A stretch of 64,000 nt of DNA from Rhizoctonia solani (lineage: Eukaryota > Basidiomycota > Agaricomycetes > Cantharellales > Ceratobasidiaceae). A model generated the notes under the pieces. The model had not been told where the DNA came from. It saw only the letters and a program-made list of their open reading frames with translations, and ran no database searches. The stretch lies in the NCBI RefSeq assembly GCF_016906535.1, contig NC_057371.1, forward strand, positions 2,046,001 to 2,110,000, in the 5' to 3' direction. The position numbers and the translations under genes were made by a program. This document shows, one piece after another, positions 36,755-48,677 of this stretch. Numbering within the stretch: the stretch's first letter is position 1; each line of letters opens with the position of its first letter.

Positions 36755-38451
36755 TCTGAATTTCGGCCATGGGTATTACAGCTTTGCCATAAATCCTAGC
36801 TCCCATGACAAAGAGTAAGGGCACACTTGACGCGTTCCTCAGGCTTATCCAATACGAAACAGGAGCTTACTTCAGTATACCTTTCCTGAGAACACTGGAC
36901 TCACATATTATCTAAACAAGCCCCACAGTGAAGCGGGGCACGCTTGTAGTGGAGGTATGAAGCCGTTGCTGAGCCAAATATGAAAATGTACCAATGTTTG
37001 GGGGGCTACATTCCTTTTATACTTGGTGATTTTAAGAAAGTAAGCAACGACCCGGAACGAGCCTGGACCCGGTGGGAGGCTACCAGCAAATTTTGAGTGA
37101 TAGCTTTGCTTTGGATCCTCTAAACTGTCCCTCATCCTGTTCAGATGAGACGCATAATTCGAGTTCAGGGTCTCGATTCACATAGTAACCTGCGTCTTCA
37201 CGGCTACTGGGCACGTTCACATGGTCGTGAACGCAAGGGCCGAGGGAACTTCAGCTCAAAATAGTTCACATAGCGATGAACCTTCTTCGGCTACTAAGGT
37301 ACGGCCAACGCACCCCAAGTTCTACTTCGAGTACATCTAGCATATGTATCGTATGCTTGTAGATGTTTTCTCGAAACACACTTGCCTCTATACATGTCCG
37401 GGTGTACTTCCCCTTGTGATTTATCAGTGTCTAATAATTGAATGTTTTGCATTAAGGGCTGATGTTCCATCCAGTTCCTGTGAGAATTAAGCGTGGCATG
37501 CCTATTAGCCTTGTGATGGCTAGTCACAGTGTTTGCAATTTGGGTATCTCACACACTTCTATTTGATGGAATAGATTGGAACGATGAGATCATATGCACA
37601 CCAAATCCTTCTGGTTGGCTACCAAAAGCTTCGGGTGCATATGTGTGTGTCATATAGCTGAGTCATGAGTCTTCGAATACTTGTCATGAAAACTTGGTTA
37701 AAGACAGGCACTCCCAGTAAATTTCCAATCATCAATACTAATCCATCAATTTACCTTCCTATTCAAACAAATTAGGTAGTATTGATCCCGTTATGCTGGG
37801 CCTTTTTGTTCTTGTATTTGTCTCAATTCAAATAATAGTATGATCATTAGCACACTACTGTTTCGCTGTTCCCATCGGTTCCAGAGCACATGACTATATA
37901 TTACACATTGTCATAATCCAAATATATACCATGCTCCATGCTAAAGAAGCTCCGAAATTGGGAACTCCCCAGAACCTCTCCGCGATGGCATTGTATTGGA
38001 TCGCAGAGTACAGCTGATTGTCAATCAGCACACCAATTTAATAACCAGTTACGCATTTGTGCTTACTTTAGTGGCGACTGATGAGAACAAGGATTCATTC
38101 GCCTTCGTGTCTATGCGCGCGGCACAAGCTGATAGCGCAATTACGAAAGACCACTTATGTACTCTATTTCTCTTCATTTACAATCTAGCCGCGAACGCAG
38201 ACGTATGAGCCTGGAATAGATGTCCTAGAACTACCTCATCAAAGCCATCCCCGCATTCCTCCGGCCCCAGTCACGCTTCTTAACATGGCTTGTTTTTCTA
38301 AGAGCTTACAACTAAATAACCAAGTACACCTTCCAGCACACGGCCAACCGGCCAATATTATAGGTCCTATTGATGATGAAGAAAATTAAGTAGGTAAAAT
38401 ACAGTCGAGTGGAAGGGTATCTGGAAGGAACATGTGGAGAACACTCGTATA
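36755..38451. other. Intergenic region between the CFEM gene and PIF1
   Basis: About 1.7 kb with only short frames (up to 77 codons) that I cannot assign. It should contain upstream regulatory sequence for the CFEM gene at its left and the PIF1 3' UTR at its right. No repeats with clear termini were seen. Confidence 0.45.
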
Positions 38452-40695
38452 TTACTCCCCCTCGTGCGTGATGCACTCCAGAGTTTGACTCCATGCCTTG
38501 ACTTTATCATGTGCTTGCACCTGAGCCCCGGAAAAGAAAAAAAGAGTCAGCTTCGAGGCACGCACAGGCCAAAGTGATGCCAATGATGCCAATCAACTTG
38601 CCTTTTTGGGATCGAAATTAAGCACTTGAAGTCCTTCTAGTGATGTTGCTCGCGAGAGCGCGACATACGCTTGCCCTACAAAACGTACACGATTCATTAC
38701 AACTCTGCGAACCAAAAGAACGTCGGCGGGGACTTACCCTTTTCAAAGATCCTGCCACAATCGACTTTAACCCTGTCCAGGGTTTGGCCTTGAGACTTGT
38801 GGATCGACATTGCCCAAGATAAAATCAACGGCAGCTGAGTCCTGCTGACTTGGATCTCTCCGTTCGGTAGTTCGACCTTGAAGGTTTCCGGCATTACCAG
38901 GAGCTTGCGTGTTCCGCGCGGTACCCTAAATTCGACCAACGGATACTTTTTCAGCGTTTGCGGTTGCTCCTTTTGTTTTTTTGCGTTCTTTTTCTTCTCT
39001 TCGGGGGCATAAAAGGCAATCAACTCGCCCTTTTCTCCGACGTCGACTTCGGTTGCATCGTAGAACCCGATGATTCGACCGACGGATCCGTTCACGAGCG
39101 TTTCGTCAATGTTCTTGAGTAACATGACCTGAGCGTTGACCTTGAGCGACAATTCTTTGGGCGCCATAAAGTTTTGGAGCATCTTGTCGCGCTGTAATGG
39201 GTCGGTGATCGTGCCCGCATCGCGCGCGGGAAACGATTCTTCTTTGCCGGGGAGTGCAGCCATGCGAGAATTATTCGATCGATCCACATCCTCTCGCCGG
39301 GGAAACAATTCTGTAGCTTGAATCCCATCATCTGGGATAGAGCGAGAAAGCTCATAAAAGGTCCTTATGGATGAAGGCGTCAACCGTCCGAAACGCATTT
39401 CGTTGAGCATGTCAACAAAGCCTGATAAGATAGAATAAGTTTGATGCTTGTGCTATAACTTAGCAACGCACGAGGATCCTTTTGACGAAAGACTTTGCTC
39501 AAATTGAATGTTCGCTCGACGCATTCGGTCCATTTTTCAGCCTCGAAAGCAAACTTGGGCTGTCCTCCTTTCATTACTGGGGGCAATTGGAAAAAGTCGC
39601 CGGTAACAATGAGCTGTACCTTGGTGAGCAGAAGCAAATAACGACCTGTGGTCCGTATGTACCTGTATGCCTCCAAAAGGTTTAGGGATTTTCCTGACTA
39701 TGCACGCAACCTTGGCGAGGCGATCAAACAGGTCACCATCCAACATCGACACTGTCCAACAGAATCGATGATCGTCCCGAACTGCATGATAGGTGGAGCT
39801 TACCTTCATCAATAATAAGGACCTTGCACCTCAGCCATCTCGAAAGGGCATTTCTATTCTTCCTAACTTTCATAGCCAAATGTTCAGGCGTTCCCTCGCC
39901 GATTCCTATACCACTGAACGAATGTAAAGTAACGCCTCCAATGTTGCATGCAGCGATACCCGTTGAAGCCGTAATCGCAACGGCGTCCTGTGCTTTACCA
40001 TGCTTTTTTCGCAACGCCTTAATAACTTCACGAAGCAATACCGATTTGCCAGTTCCTATCCAGTAATTATAGCATCAGCGTATTGAATTAAATAAGAAAA
40101 AAGGGGCAAATAGCTTACCGGCAGAACCAGTGAAGAAAATGTTGCTGCCCTTTTTGACAAGGTCCAAAATTTGAGATTGTTCGTAGCTGAGCGTGATAAC
40201 GACCTTTTCTGTACCAGTCGCAGACCCAGTGACCGCCTTCTCCATGACTGTGAGATTTGTTTGTTTTGAATATCTTTCTCGACTAGACCTCCGCTTCTTG
40301 GCCGACTCATCGTCCTCTTCCATCGAATCGCGATTTCGCTTTCCCGATGCCCCAGAAGCTGTGAGAGTGGCTGTACTACTGGTTTGGGTGTTCGAGGTTT
40401 CCGATATTGAGTTGACCCATGCAGCAGTAGACTCCTGAGATAGAGACAAAGAAGATGGAGTAGATGATGAGGGTGTCATTTTGCCGCTGGCCTTGTTGCC
40501 GTCTGATCCCTGCTGCAGAGCCGCCATGATTGTCGCAAATCTCGACTTTCCTCCTCCCCCTGCACGTGGCGCTGTTCCATTGGCAGACGACTGAGCGGTG
40601 GTTATCATCTCACTCCTTCCTGATTTTTCAGGTTTCGTCAATTCAGCTGGCTTTTCTTCATCCCATTCGCGTTTGAACGAGGAGATGCGCGACAT
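38452..40695 (-). CDS. PIF1: PIF1 family 5'-3' DNA helicase
   Basis: Pif1 is a superfamily 1B 5'-to-3' helicase that unwinds G-quadruplexes, removes telomerase from ends and maintains mitochondrial DNA. Start [16 protein letters not shown] at 40695. The N-terminal 200 residues are Ser/Thr-rich with a basic cluster [12 protein letters not shown] (possible nuclear signal). Helicase motifs follow: [12 protein letters not shown] (Q motif), [17 protein letters not shown] (Walker A, split by an intron), [23 protein letters not shown] (given here in part), [17 protein letters not shown] (Walker B), GDFFQLPPV (motif III), [27 protein letters not shown], and after the last intron [20 protein letters not shown]. 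It ends LECITHEGE before TAA (38452-38454). All exons join in frame without correction, unlike several neighbours. Confidence 0.95.
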
Positions 40696-41075
40696 GAGGG
40701 GGGCTGGTCGTCGAGAACAAGTTACTTATCCACCCAGTTGCGCAGATACTAGTGTGAGCGTTTAGCGTAAACAGATAATTCGGTGGCTCGAGCAGGATAG
40801 AAGGATCGAGGATGACTATCGAATGTGGCGCTTCAGTAGTTGGGTCAAAACGCGATCTTGCACCAAAGCCACGTGACTTCTAATGTGAAATTCGGGCTCT
40901 TTGGCCGGGCAAGGGCCTTGCAACTTTCTAGGACCAAATTAAAGTTTAAACAATATTTATATCTACATCTACATCATTTTCCAGAGACGTCTATTCGGAG
41001 AAACAAGTCATGCCATTATGTAAGGAATATAAACGAGTGTAATAATAAGTAAAGATTTTAAAAAAGTCCCTGCAC
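40696..41075. other. PIF1 promoter / chitin deacetylase 3' region
   Basis: 380 bases between two same-strand genes. Nothing beyond AT-rich 3' UTR-like sequence (41030-41070) and presumed promoter sequence is visible. Confidence 0.5.
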
Positions 41076-42858
41076 TCAAGCGAAAAGCACGGCCAAAACA
41101 CCAACCATCCCAACCAATGCACCTGCAAAGCCAATAGGAGCACTCGCCCTGAATCCAGAGTTCCTCAGTCCGATTCCACCACCAGCAGTGGTCCTGATGG
41201 TCTCGTTGGTGTTGGTCTCGATATAAGCGTCTTCGAGAGGCTGGTGCAAGCAGTGGCTAACACTCGAAAGAGTGAACTTGGGTTGATGTGCGAGAGCATC
41301 TGGAAGAATGTAACCAACAGCGAGGTCAACGGTCTCTTGATACAAGTCATGTTGGAGCACAATGAAACCAGTATCGAGAGTAGCGGCCTTTTCCAAGATT
41401 TTGTTGAAGGCGCTATACGAGTAAGTACCATTGGAGGTACCACCTGGAATACGCCAGTCTATCATAGATAGTTAGCAATGAACTGCTTCGATGTAGGAAA
41501 TGAACTTACCGGAAGTGTCAAACTCGTCCTTTCCAACACTATTTCTTGGCATCAGTGTGCGCATCATCCCAAGTCAAATAAACACACATACCCAGTCCAG
41601 ATAACGGGGGTCAGGTCCATGGCCATGGCAATAGCACGGACACGATCATCAATATCACCATAAGGAGGACGCATAGTAAGCGGCGACACCCCGGTCACAT
41701 CGCGAATCGCCTTTCGGGTCCACCCAAGCTCTGCGATAATTTGCTCGTTGGTGAGAGAGGTAAGTGGGTAGTGCGACCATGTATGCACGGATAACTTTAA
41801 ATTATGTATATTAGATAAACGGCTCGCAAATAATGAATAATCTACCGACCTCATGGCCCTTCATGTATTCATACTGAACTATCTCGGGGCGAGAAATGAC
41901 GCGAGAGCCGACAACGTAGAAAGTAGCGTTGAGCTGATGCTCATCCAAGTAGTGCAAAAGCTTGGGCGTGTACGGCGAAGGACCATCGTCGTACCTGGGA
42001 ACAAATGTTTCAGATCGAAAAGGAAAAGGAACCAAAAAGGCCACTCACGTCAAGCCCCATGACATCTTGTCAGGGCACACTGTAATGTCAGTTGGGCGAG
42101 TGCACCCTCCGCAGGTCCACCAGCAGTTTCCGGCCTATGGATAGAAAAATATAGGTAAGAGTAGTCTATAGATTCTTGTAGATGGTTGCATACCGCAGAA
42201 CCTTGTTTGGCCAGTTCAGGATCGCCAGCACACGAGCCATCTTTCGTCTGGGGGATTAAAGGAATGCTGGGATTATTTGCCATGACCTCGGCAATCCAGT
42301 CTTGAACCTCGGGAGAGTCGGTAGGAGGAACCTTGTCGATTGGAGGATACCGTGAAGCCACGATCATTTCTGGGCATCAAGTTAGTCTAGCGGTTTGGCC
42401 ACTACGAGAGTGAGCACTTACTACTTGGCAAAGTACGAGCTCCCTTGAGCGGAGCAGTAGCTCCAGCAGCATAGGTAGTAGTCAAGTGCACTGGCGATTG
42501 AACTGGGCCGCCCATAGTAATGTGGTCCAAAGAAGGAATACTAGGATCAGTCGCGGTCATGTGTTGGGGCGCAGGAGCACGCGAGATGGATGGTGCGGCC
42601 GAGGTGGACGACGAAGAAGCAGCACTCGAGCTAGAGAGACTAGGAGCACCAGTCTGAGCTGCCGAGGAGGAAGATACAGTGGTTGACAGAGCGGCTTGAC
42701 GACGCTGTGTTTGTTTACTCGAGTAAGCTTCTATGAAGAGATCTGGTATTTAGAATACTAACCTCGAGGTATGCTTCATGGGCAGGATTCCCGGCTAAAA
42801 CAACATGGGAACAGGAGAGCACTGCAGCTGCAGTCGAGGTGATTAAGGCGTATCGCAT
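41076..42858 (-). CDS. GPI-anchored chitin deacetylase (NodB / CE4 family)
   Basis: Carbohydrate esterase family 4 enzyme converting chitin to chitosan at the cell wall. Start MRYALITSTAAAVLS at 42858 with a cleavable signal peptide (to about residue 22), then a Ser/Thr/Ala-rich linker. All five NodB motifs are present: TYDDGPSPYT with the metal-binding Asp (the T and Y come from different exons), HTWSHYPLTSL for the His pair, RPPYGDIDDRVRAIA, the DxxDWRIPGG segment, and VLQHDLY. Short introns of 50-60 nt separate these motifs and all join in frame. The C-terminus has a Thr/Gly/Ser-rich stretch and ends in a hydrophobic tail (FAGALVGMVGVLAVLFA), which is a typical GPI-attachment signal. TGA at 41076-41078. 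Chitosan made here may mask chitin from host chitinases in plant-associated species; that is inference. Confidence 0.93.
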
Positions 42859-43791
42859 TGTATTAGAGGTAATGAGTGGAAAGTGTCGAAGGACGGTGGA
42901 GGCGCACAGAGGGCGTCGTTGGTATTATAACAAGAAAAGGTCAGCGGTCGTCGCGCTGAAAAGGCCAAGGTATACAAGGCCCGTTTCCGAAATAGCCCTT
43001 TTTTAAAGTGGTGCCAAGTGACACCCTATCATGTAATCATAGAGTTAGTGTCCTTACATACGTCAACCCCGATCTTCGATCAAACCCCTCCGCGCTTCTT
43101 TCAGGATCCTCTTTTCGCTTTGAGGGAGGGTCCCTGCGATCCCAATGCCGAGACGTGACAAGAGTGAAAGTCATTTCAGCTATCCCGAATGGCACGCCGT
43201 GGCCAAAGTTGCTCTTTTGTCGATGCAAAGGCGTGTGTGTCTGGAATCCCCGCCAAGAATCCAAGGTTGCTCCCTCTTCGTCCTGAAACTGAGCTCCAAC
43301 TACGTGTGCCATTATTGGATTTTAGCTATGGTTCTGATTATGTCTAACATGGCACTACCGTCCTGCCGTGCATTCACTGTGCATATAATCACAGCGATCC
43401 AAAAACAGCGGTAGTGCAGCAAAAATACAACAACGCAACCCATCAATTCGAGCTTTCTCGCCGTATACATACGAGTAATCACTTAAAGGTCCTGCCTAGT
43501 GAGATTGGCCACATGGGCAAAGGTTGACCGTGCGCTTGCTCAAGATTGGAGGGATTGCGATCATTGATATAAAAAAACCCCCAAGAGATTGTATTACAGA
43601 TATCCTCAGCCCATACAATCCCGAGTTATACACGTCCATATCACCAAAACAAAGAAACAACAGCTGATAAACGAGAGTGTGGGTGTGAGCTATTTTCACA
43701 CAAAACCATGCCATCACCATTCGAGGGGCCTATTTGACAACAATATTTAAGTAAACGATAACAAACACATTGACAGTCTAGGACGTACGAT
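42859..43791. other. Intergenic region upstream of chitin deacetylase
   Basis: About 930 bases between the chitin deacetylase start and the 3' end of the Cys-rich gene, both on the minus strand. Overlapping short frames on both strands at 43008-43414 are unrecognisable. A ttataat element near 42921-42930 (minus) could be the core promoter of chitin deacetylase. Confidence 0.45.
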
Positions 43792-44501
43792 TTAGTAGCG
43801 ATTGGGCTTGCAGCAGAGATCATCATTGTCCCAGCCGTACTTCCTATCGCATTCAGGGCTTCCGTAGTCAGGCTTGCGAGGAGCGCAGTGCCCCGCGAGT
43901 GCCAGTACCACTTCTTGGGGCAGTTCCATCCATTACTAATTTTTGTCAATTTAGACAAGATCCTAAAGCTGGAATGTATAGTCACTCACGGAGGGTTAGA
44001 TGGCTTGGAGTCACCACCATAAGGAAGACAAGTAGACTTGCTCTTCCACCAGAAGTGAGAGGAGTTGCATTGACCAGGAGGTGTGGGCCGAGAGTATGTG
44101 GGCACACACGAGTCGTCTTCGTCGTCCCATTTCCATCCATCAGAGCATCCGGCATCCCCGTACGTTGGGGACGAGGGGACGCAATATCTAAAGGGATTCA
44201 GTAAAGCCACGCAGGTAACTTCATACGATAGGGACATACTTGAACTTCTTGTTCCAGTACCACTTTCCGCAATCCCGATCCTTGGGTGGGTCGCACCTAT
44301 CTTTATCGTTGTTGCTGTCATAGTAATATCAGACATATGCGCACATTGTCCCGTCTAAATTGGTACTCACGGCAAGCATACACTCTTACGACCATACCAG
44401 AACGAACTGTGACCGCAAGAGTCCTCGTTCTTGTGAGTCGGAACCGCAACAACCATAGAGGCGCAGACAGCGGCGATCGCAGTGATTTTGAGACCGTACA
44501 T
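43792..44501 (-). CDS. Secreted Cys/Trp-rich protein with six repeated modules
   Basis: I do not recognise a named family. Start MYGLKITAIAAVCASMVVAV at 44501 is a signal peptide, with mature protein from about THKNEDS. Six modules of pattern C-(x3-6)-aromatic-x-W/Y-(x6-8)-C-x-P follow: CGHSSFWYGRKSVCLP, CGKWYWNKKFKYCVP, CSDGWKWDDEDDSCVP, CNSSHFWWKSKSTCLP, CPKKWYWHSRGTCAP and CDRKYGWDNDDLCCKP, joined by Pro/Gly/Ser-rich linkers. There are four exons; introns fall between or inside linkers, so module number could change by exon duplication. One base must be restored near 43887-43894 to reach module six and the end KPNRY* (TAA 43792-43794). Without it the frame runs to an unrelated tail. The layout recalls small carbohydrate-binding or effector proteins, but no binding function can be inferred. 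Confidence 0.72.
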
Positions 44502-44603
44502 CTTGAAAAGAGAGTAAAAGATCAAGTGAGTGAGGAGAGCTAAGAGCAGAAGAGACAAGACAACTCGATGAGCCGATGATCGAATAGCTGTGGGTGTCTG
44601 GAC

Positions 44604-44611
44604 CTTTTATA
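44604..44611 (-). promoter_or_regulatory. TATA box of the Cys-rich secreted-protein gene
   Basis: Minus-strand gagtataaaaggtcc contains a textbook TATAAAAG about 105 bases before the start codon at 44501, suggesting strong or inducible expression. Confidence 0.6.
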
Positions 44612-45132
44612 CTCCTGGGTTGGGCGTACTGGCGCAAAAGGTTATAGCCAAATTCGCATGTGCTTGGCATGCAGTAATACCGGCAAGGGGTTTCATTGAA
44701 TTGTGATGGCGCGTGTTCCTGGGAACACATGAACAACCATCAAATCTCTAGGCGGATTGTACTATTTTAGGATATAGCCATTCGGTCACTACCTCGGTGG
44801 AATAATCAGATGTGGCGGCGCCTGAATGACTGTATAGAGGGCGTATTGACCAGGTTTGATTCTGGTGTGAAATACAAAGCTGGGCTTCTTGCGGCGTCAT
44901 TACCTGTGGAGGTCCGTTGGATACAAATTGTTCTTTACATTATATTTGAATTTGAATGCACAGGAGTCGAACACGCTCTCGGGGCGATTGACCCGTATAG
45001 TCGAATATACATCTTCCATGAAAATATCAATCTGTTCAAGAAGCATGACACCCTACAATTGCTCGTTGAATACAAATCCAATCACATTGAGCATATTTAT
45101 CCCTTTAAACCTGGGAACAGGGATTTGATGCT
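44612..45132. other. Intergenic region between CAT2 and the Cys-rich gene
   Basis: About 520 bases: CAT2 3' UTR on the right and upstream sequence of the Cys-rich gene on the left. A 115-codon plus-strand frame (44810-45157) overlaps the CAT2 end antisense and has no recognisable features. Confidence 0.45.
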
Positions 45133-47812
45133 CTACATCTTCGCCTTGGATGGTTGATGTTCCTGGGCCTGTGAGAATAATGCATATAATTCTTCTCCGG
45201 CGTTTTTGATTTCTTCTCGGAACTCAGATGAGGGCATCTCCTTCCGGGACGTAATTGTGAATTGCATACGGTCATTGTAACCCGTCATGTATGCCACCCC
45301 AAACTATAGAACAAACATGTCAGTAAACAATCGGATGTTCCTTGTTCTCGAGACAACGTACGCCGTCAGGTACAACTTCACCCTAAAAAGCCACCGCCTC
45401 AATCAGTTTGATACACTTATATGCATACTGAATGTGACCCACCCAGCCATATCCTGGAAAATGTTTACTAAATATCGCGCTTGTACTCAATGTCCACTTG
45501 GAGGCGCGCTGGTACAGTGGATCGGAGAATATCGAGGGCATTGTTTCTCCCTCACTTGTGCGAACGAGGTGCCTCAAACCTGCATCGCACTCAACACCAA
45601 CAGTCAAAAAATCGATTACCAGAAACGCACCAAACATATGCCGGTCTACGCCCATCGCATTTCCTGCTTCCCGGGCACGCTGAATGTGTACCTTGGCCGC
45701 ATCCCTGAATAACGAGATTTTACGCTCGGCAGGGACTAATATCATATCCACGATCAGTTACGCCCCTCCCTCCCGTCTCTCTTCCGGACCAAAACTATAA
45801 CAAATCGACCGACCTTTTGAATCCATAGCCTCACAAAACGCCTTGACCTCTTCAGAGACAACTCGAATGGTCTCGGTCCGGCCCTTTCGGAACTTGCGAG
45901 TCGTCGCCGCCTCGTACGTCCCGGCCAGTTCGCCCTTGCCCACGTTCGGAACAAGTCCCGTCTTGCTGAGTCGCCAAAATGCGAGTTGGATGATGAGTTG
46001 GGCCCAGCTATCGGGCGAGACGTTGAATTTTTTTACTACGTCTTTTCCGTAGGGGAGTAGAAGGTACTGGAGATCTTGAGAGTTGACGAGCTCAGAACCT
46101 GCTTGACGGGCTGATTCGATTGCGGTTTGTAGCGTCGAAGTAAGTGTAAAGTCAAGTGGAGTGGGAGCGGGAAGAGGCGAAGAGACGGACGCTCCGGCGT
46201 GTGGGAAAGATTGAGACTGTAGGTCGGTTAGAACCTCATCACACAATCGAACGGTTGGTGTGCCTAGGGAAACGGGCATAAATTTTATGAATTGATATTA
46301 GACTTGAATAGTTGCACTCACCGTCCATGACGCTGTGCTCGCCCATAAATCCAGCTTCTCCATTATCATATACAATGAATTGGCACGGCTTGTCCACCCT
46401 GGTTTGTATTGTAATCATAAATGGAGGGCGAAAATCTATCCAATTCGACATACCAACGATTTCCGAGCTCTTCGCCTTTCAAACCTCCGTGCCAAGAGGC
46501 ACGAGAAAGCTCAGCTGGCCCTTGAGGACGTCCCTTGTCAAGGCATACAATAAATGCGCATGATTCAATCTCGCGGAGGATCTCAGCATTCGCTGGAATT
46601 TCACGGAGCGCTTGATAGTCCTGCCCATTGGGTCAATAACTCAAGCCCTGAATAAATGTGCATTTATGTACATACCTTTGCCCACACATCTCTATTATTC
46701 GACGTGAGGACCCCCACGCCCGGGGTCGGCTCTTCCGAATGCTGGTAAATATAGTCAAACTGTCTAAATTGCCGGATTACCTTCACACCAAATCGAATTC
46801 ATGAATGAAATCAAGACTCACTTTTGCAATTCATCAGTCCCCAAAAGGCCACCGTCAGGTGCAGAGGCATCGACTCTCCAGAGTCTTCCATTTCGAATGA
46901 CTACAACATGGCCAGAATCACCTGTATCGCCAGCTTGTGCAAACGAGACGCTAAAGTCCTTCCCGTCTGTCCCGGGGACGCGACAGCAGTCGAACATCCA
47001 ACTAGAATATAGGAGATCAGTCAACGGGTTTATTCGGGTTTGTGATCTGACTTGCCGCCAAGTGTCCATGCACATCGGTCCCTCTTTGGTAGCATCTGGG
47101 GTTAGCTCGCCCCGCTTAAGCCGTTGTCGGAATAACATGGCTGATCGTGTAAGCGCGGCTGCACGGTGAGATGTAGTTTGTGGGAGATGCGCAGGGTGAG
47201 GGGTAAATCCATCTGAAAAAGTATTCAGTAAGCCAGCGGTGACCCAACAGAGTGAGAACGATGGTTACAATAGTAGGACACATTGATCACAACCTTGACA
47301 CGGTATTTTCAATAATTCACGTATTAGTTCGATGCAGATTGTCACTTACCGAATCGCGGTAGGTAAGATATGCAGCCTGTGCGCCATTTAGTAAAATAGA
47401 CTCAACAATATACATCATTTGTGACTCACATCATCCCACCATTCCTCCAGCCATGTACTCCCAATTTTATCCTTTTCCTCCTTGCGCTGCAACAGCCTCT
47501 CTTGTAATTTCCTGCGAGATCAGCACTTCTAAGTTCCTCAATCTTGGTCTCTGCAGCCTTGAGCTCCTCAGCGCTCCTTGCGAGTGGTTTCAAAGTGGCC
47601 TTGAGGCGGTCCAAAGAGACATCAAGGTCCGGAACGGGTAGTAAAGGCAATGCAGCTTCCCCCGCAAACGTTTTAGTATTTGGAAGAGGCGCAGGTGCAC
47701 GCGATTTCCAGTCTGCGGAACGAGTGACCATTGGAGCCGTCGTAGATGCTGCGCGGAGCGAAAGCGAGAGTCGTGGGTGTTTGCAGAATGGAGCTCTGGT
47801 CCTCGCAAGCAT
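45133..47812 (-). CDS. CAT2: Carnitine O-acetyltransferase
   Basis: Choline/carnitine acyltransferase that moves acetyl units between CoA and carnitine, for transport between peroxisome and mitochondrion. Start MLARTRAPFCKHPRLSLSLR at 47812 is an Arg/Ser-rich mitochondrial presequence. The fold follows: LPLLPVPDLDVSLDRLKATL, STWLEEWWDDAAYLTYRDS, PMCMDTWRWMFDCCRVPG, then the catalytic histidine in GFMGEHSVMDGTPTVRLCDE (His codon 46335-46337). Next come DSWAQLIIQLAFWRL, the substrate-binding TYEAATTRKFRKGRTETIR and KWTLSTSAIFSKHFPGYGW. The end is SKAKM* (TAG 45133-45135): AKM fits the peroxisomal PTS1 consensus. A Met about 29 residues in (MVTRSADWK) could start a form without presequence. One base is missing near 47508-47512. 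Divergent from the prenylcysteine-oxidase-like gene. Confidence 0.93.
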
Positions 47813-48677
47813 TATCGTCGTGTGTAGATGGGTGAGTGAAATACAGGTGAAATGTGGGGAACTAAGCGCTCGGTCCGGCTGCAGAGAAGTGCCCGACTTG
47901 CCGGACGCGCCAGACCCACATCCATAATCAAGCTTGATGCGCACGGACCAGTGTATCAAGGTATAAAATGAGACGCTGAAGCTGACTGAAATCTTTACCA
48001 CTCTGGCCTTTTGGCTTAGATCAAGTGTAGTATCTGTTCTTTTAGTCTTAATCGACTAAACGCTGGCACCGCCAGCTATATCGATTATTCAATTTTTGCC
48101 GCCCGGGTAGCTGCTCCTCTGCTTGCACGAGCGGTTACAAGATGACCTTGCCCTTACAGTACTGGCTTGTGTCGTCGCGGGATTTCTCTTTTCTTTTTGT
48201 TAGGTTTGGGGCCTAACCCTAAACTCCTCTTTGTTACATTTGTAAGAGGATGGATTAACTAATCTACTCTAATTTTTTATATTGGCCCTATCTGACGTGC
48301 GGGAGCAATATCATCACTCGTCGCCAGCCATTCCTATGATCCAAGATCGACTCTTCTGATTTTAGGTACACCCACGGCTGGTACTGTCGCCCATCAAACG
48401 CATTTTGCTCCAACGCGCCAATTGTATGATGCATTTCGTGTAAATCAACCGGGCACAATAGATTTATGTGAACCTTCACGTGCTCAGGCTGTGATTTTCA
48501 GTCGCCGAGCCGCTCTAAATCTGATCAAAGGAATCGGTCAAGACGCGTGGACTATTCCTAGCCTCTTCCGAAGTTCTCCTCCCCTTGATTTCAATATTTA
48601 CGAGAACCTATATAGTTTATGCGCGACCATAGACATCCAGCCAGTGCACTCCCACATTCAGCCAGTTTGTTCCAACT
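47813..48677. promoter_or_regulatory. Divergent promoter region, CAT2 / prenylcysteine-oxidase-like gene
   Basis: 865 bases separating two divergent starts. A tatatag element at 48609-48615 lies about 65 bases before the plus-strand ATG at 48678 and may be its TATA box. Short telomere-like cctaaccctaaac occurs near 48210. Open frames here are short and not recognisable. Confidence 0.5.

Noticed and set aside
44810..45157. 115-codon plus-strand frame
   Set aside because: Runs antisense into the last exon of CAT2 and shows no recognisable features.
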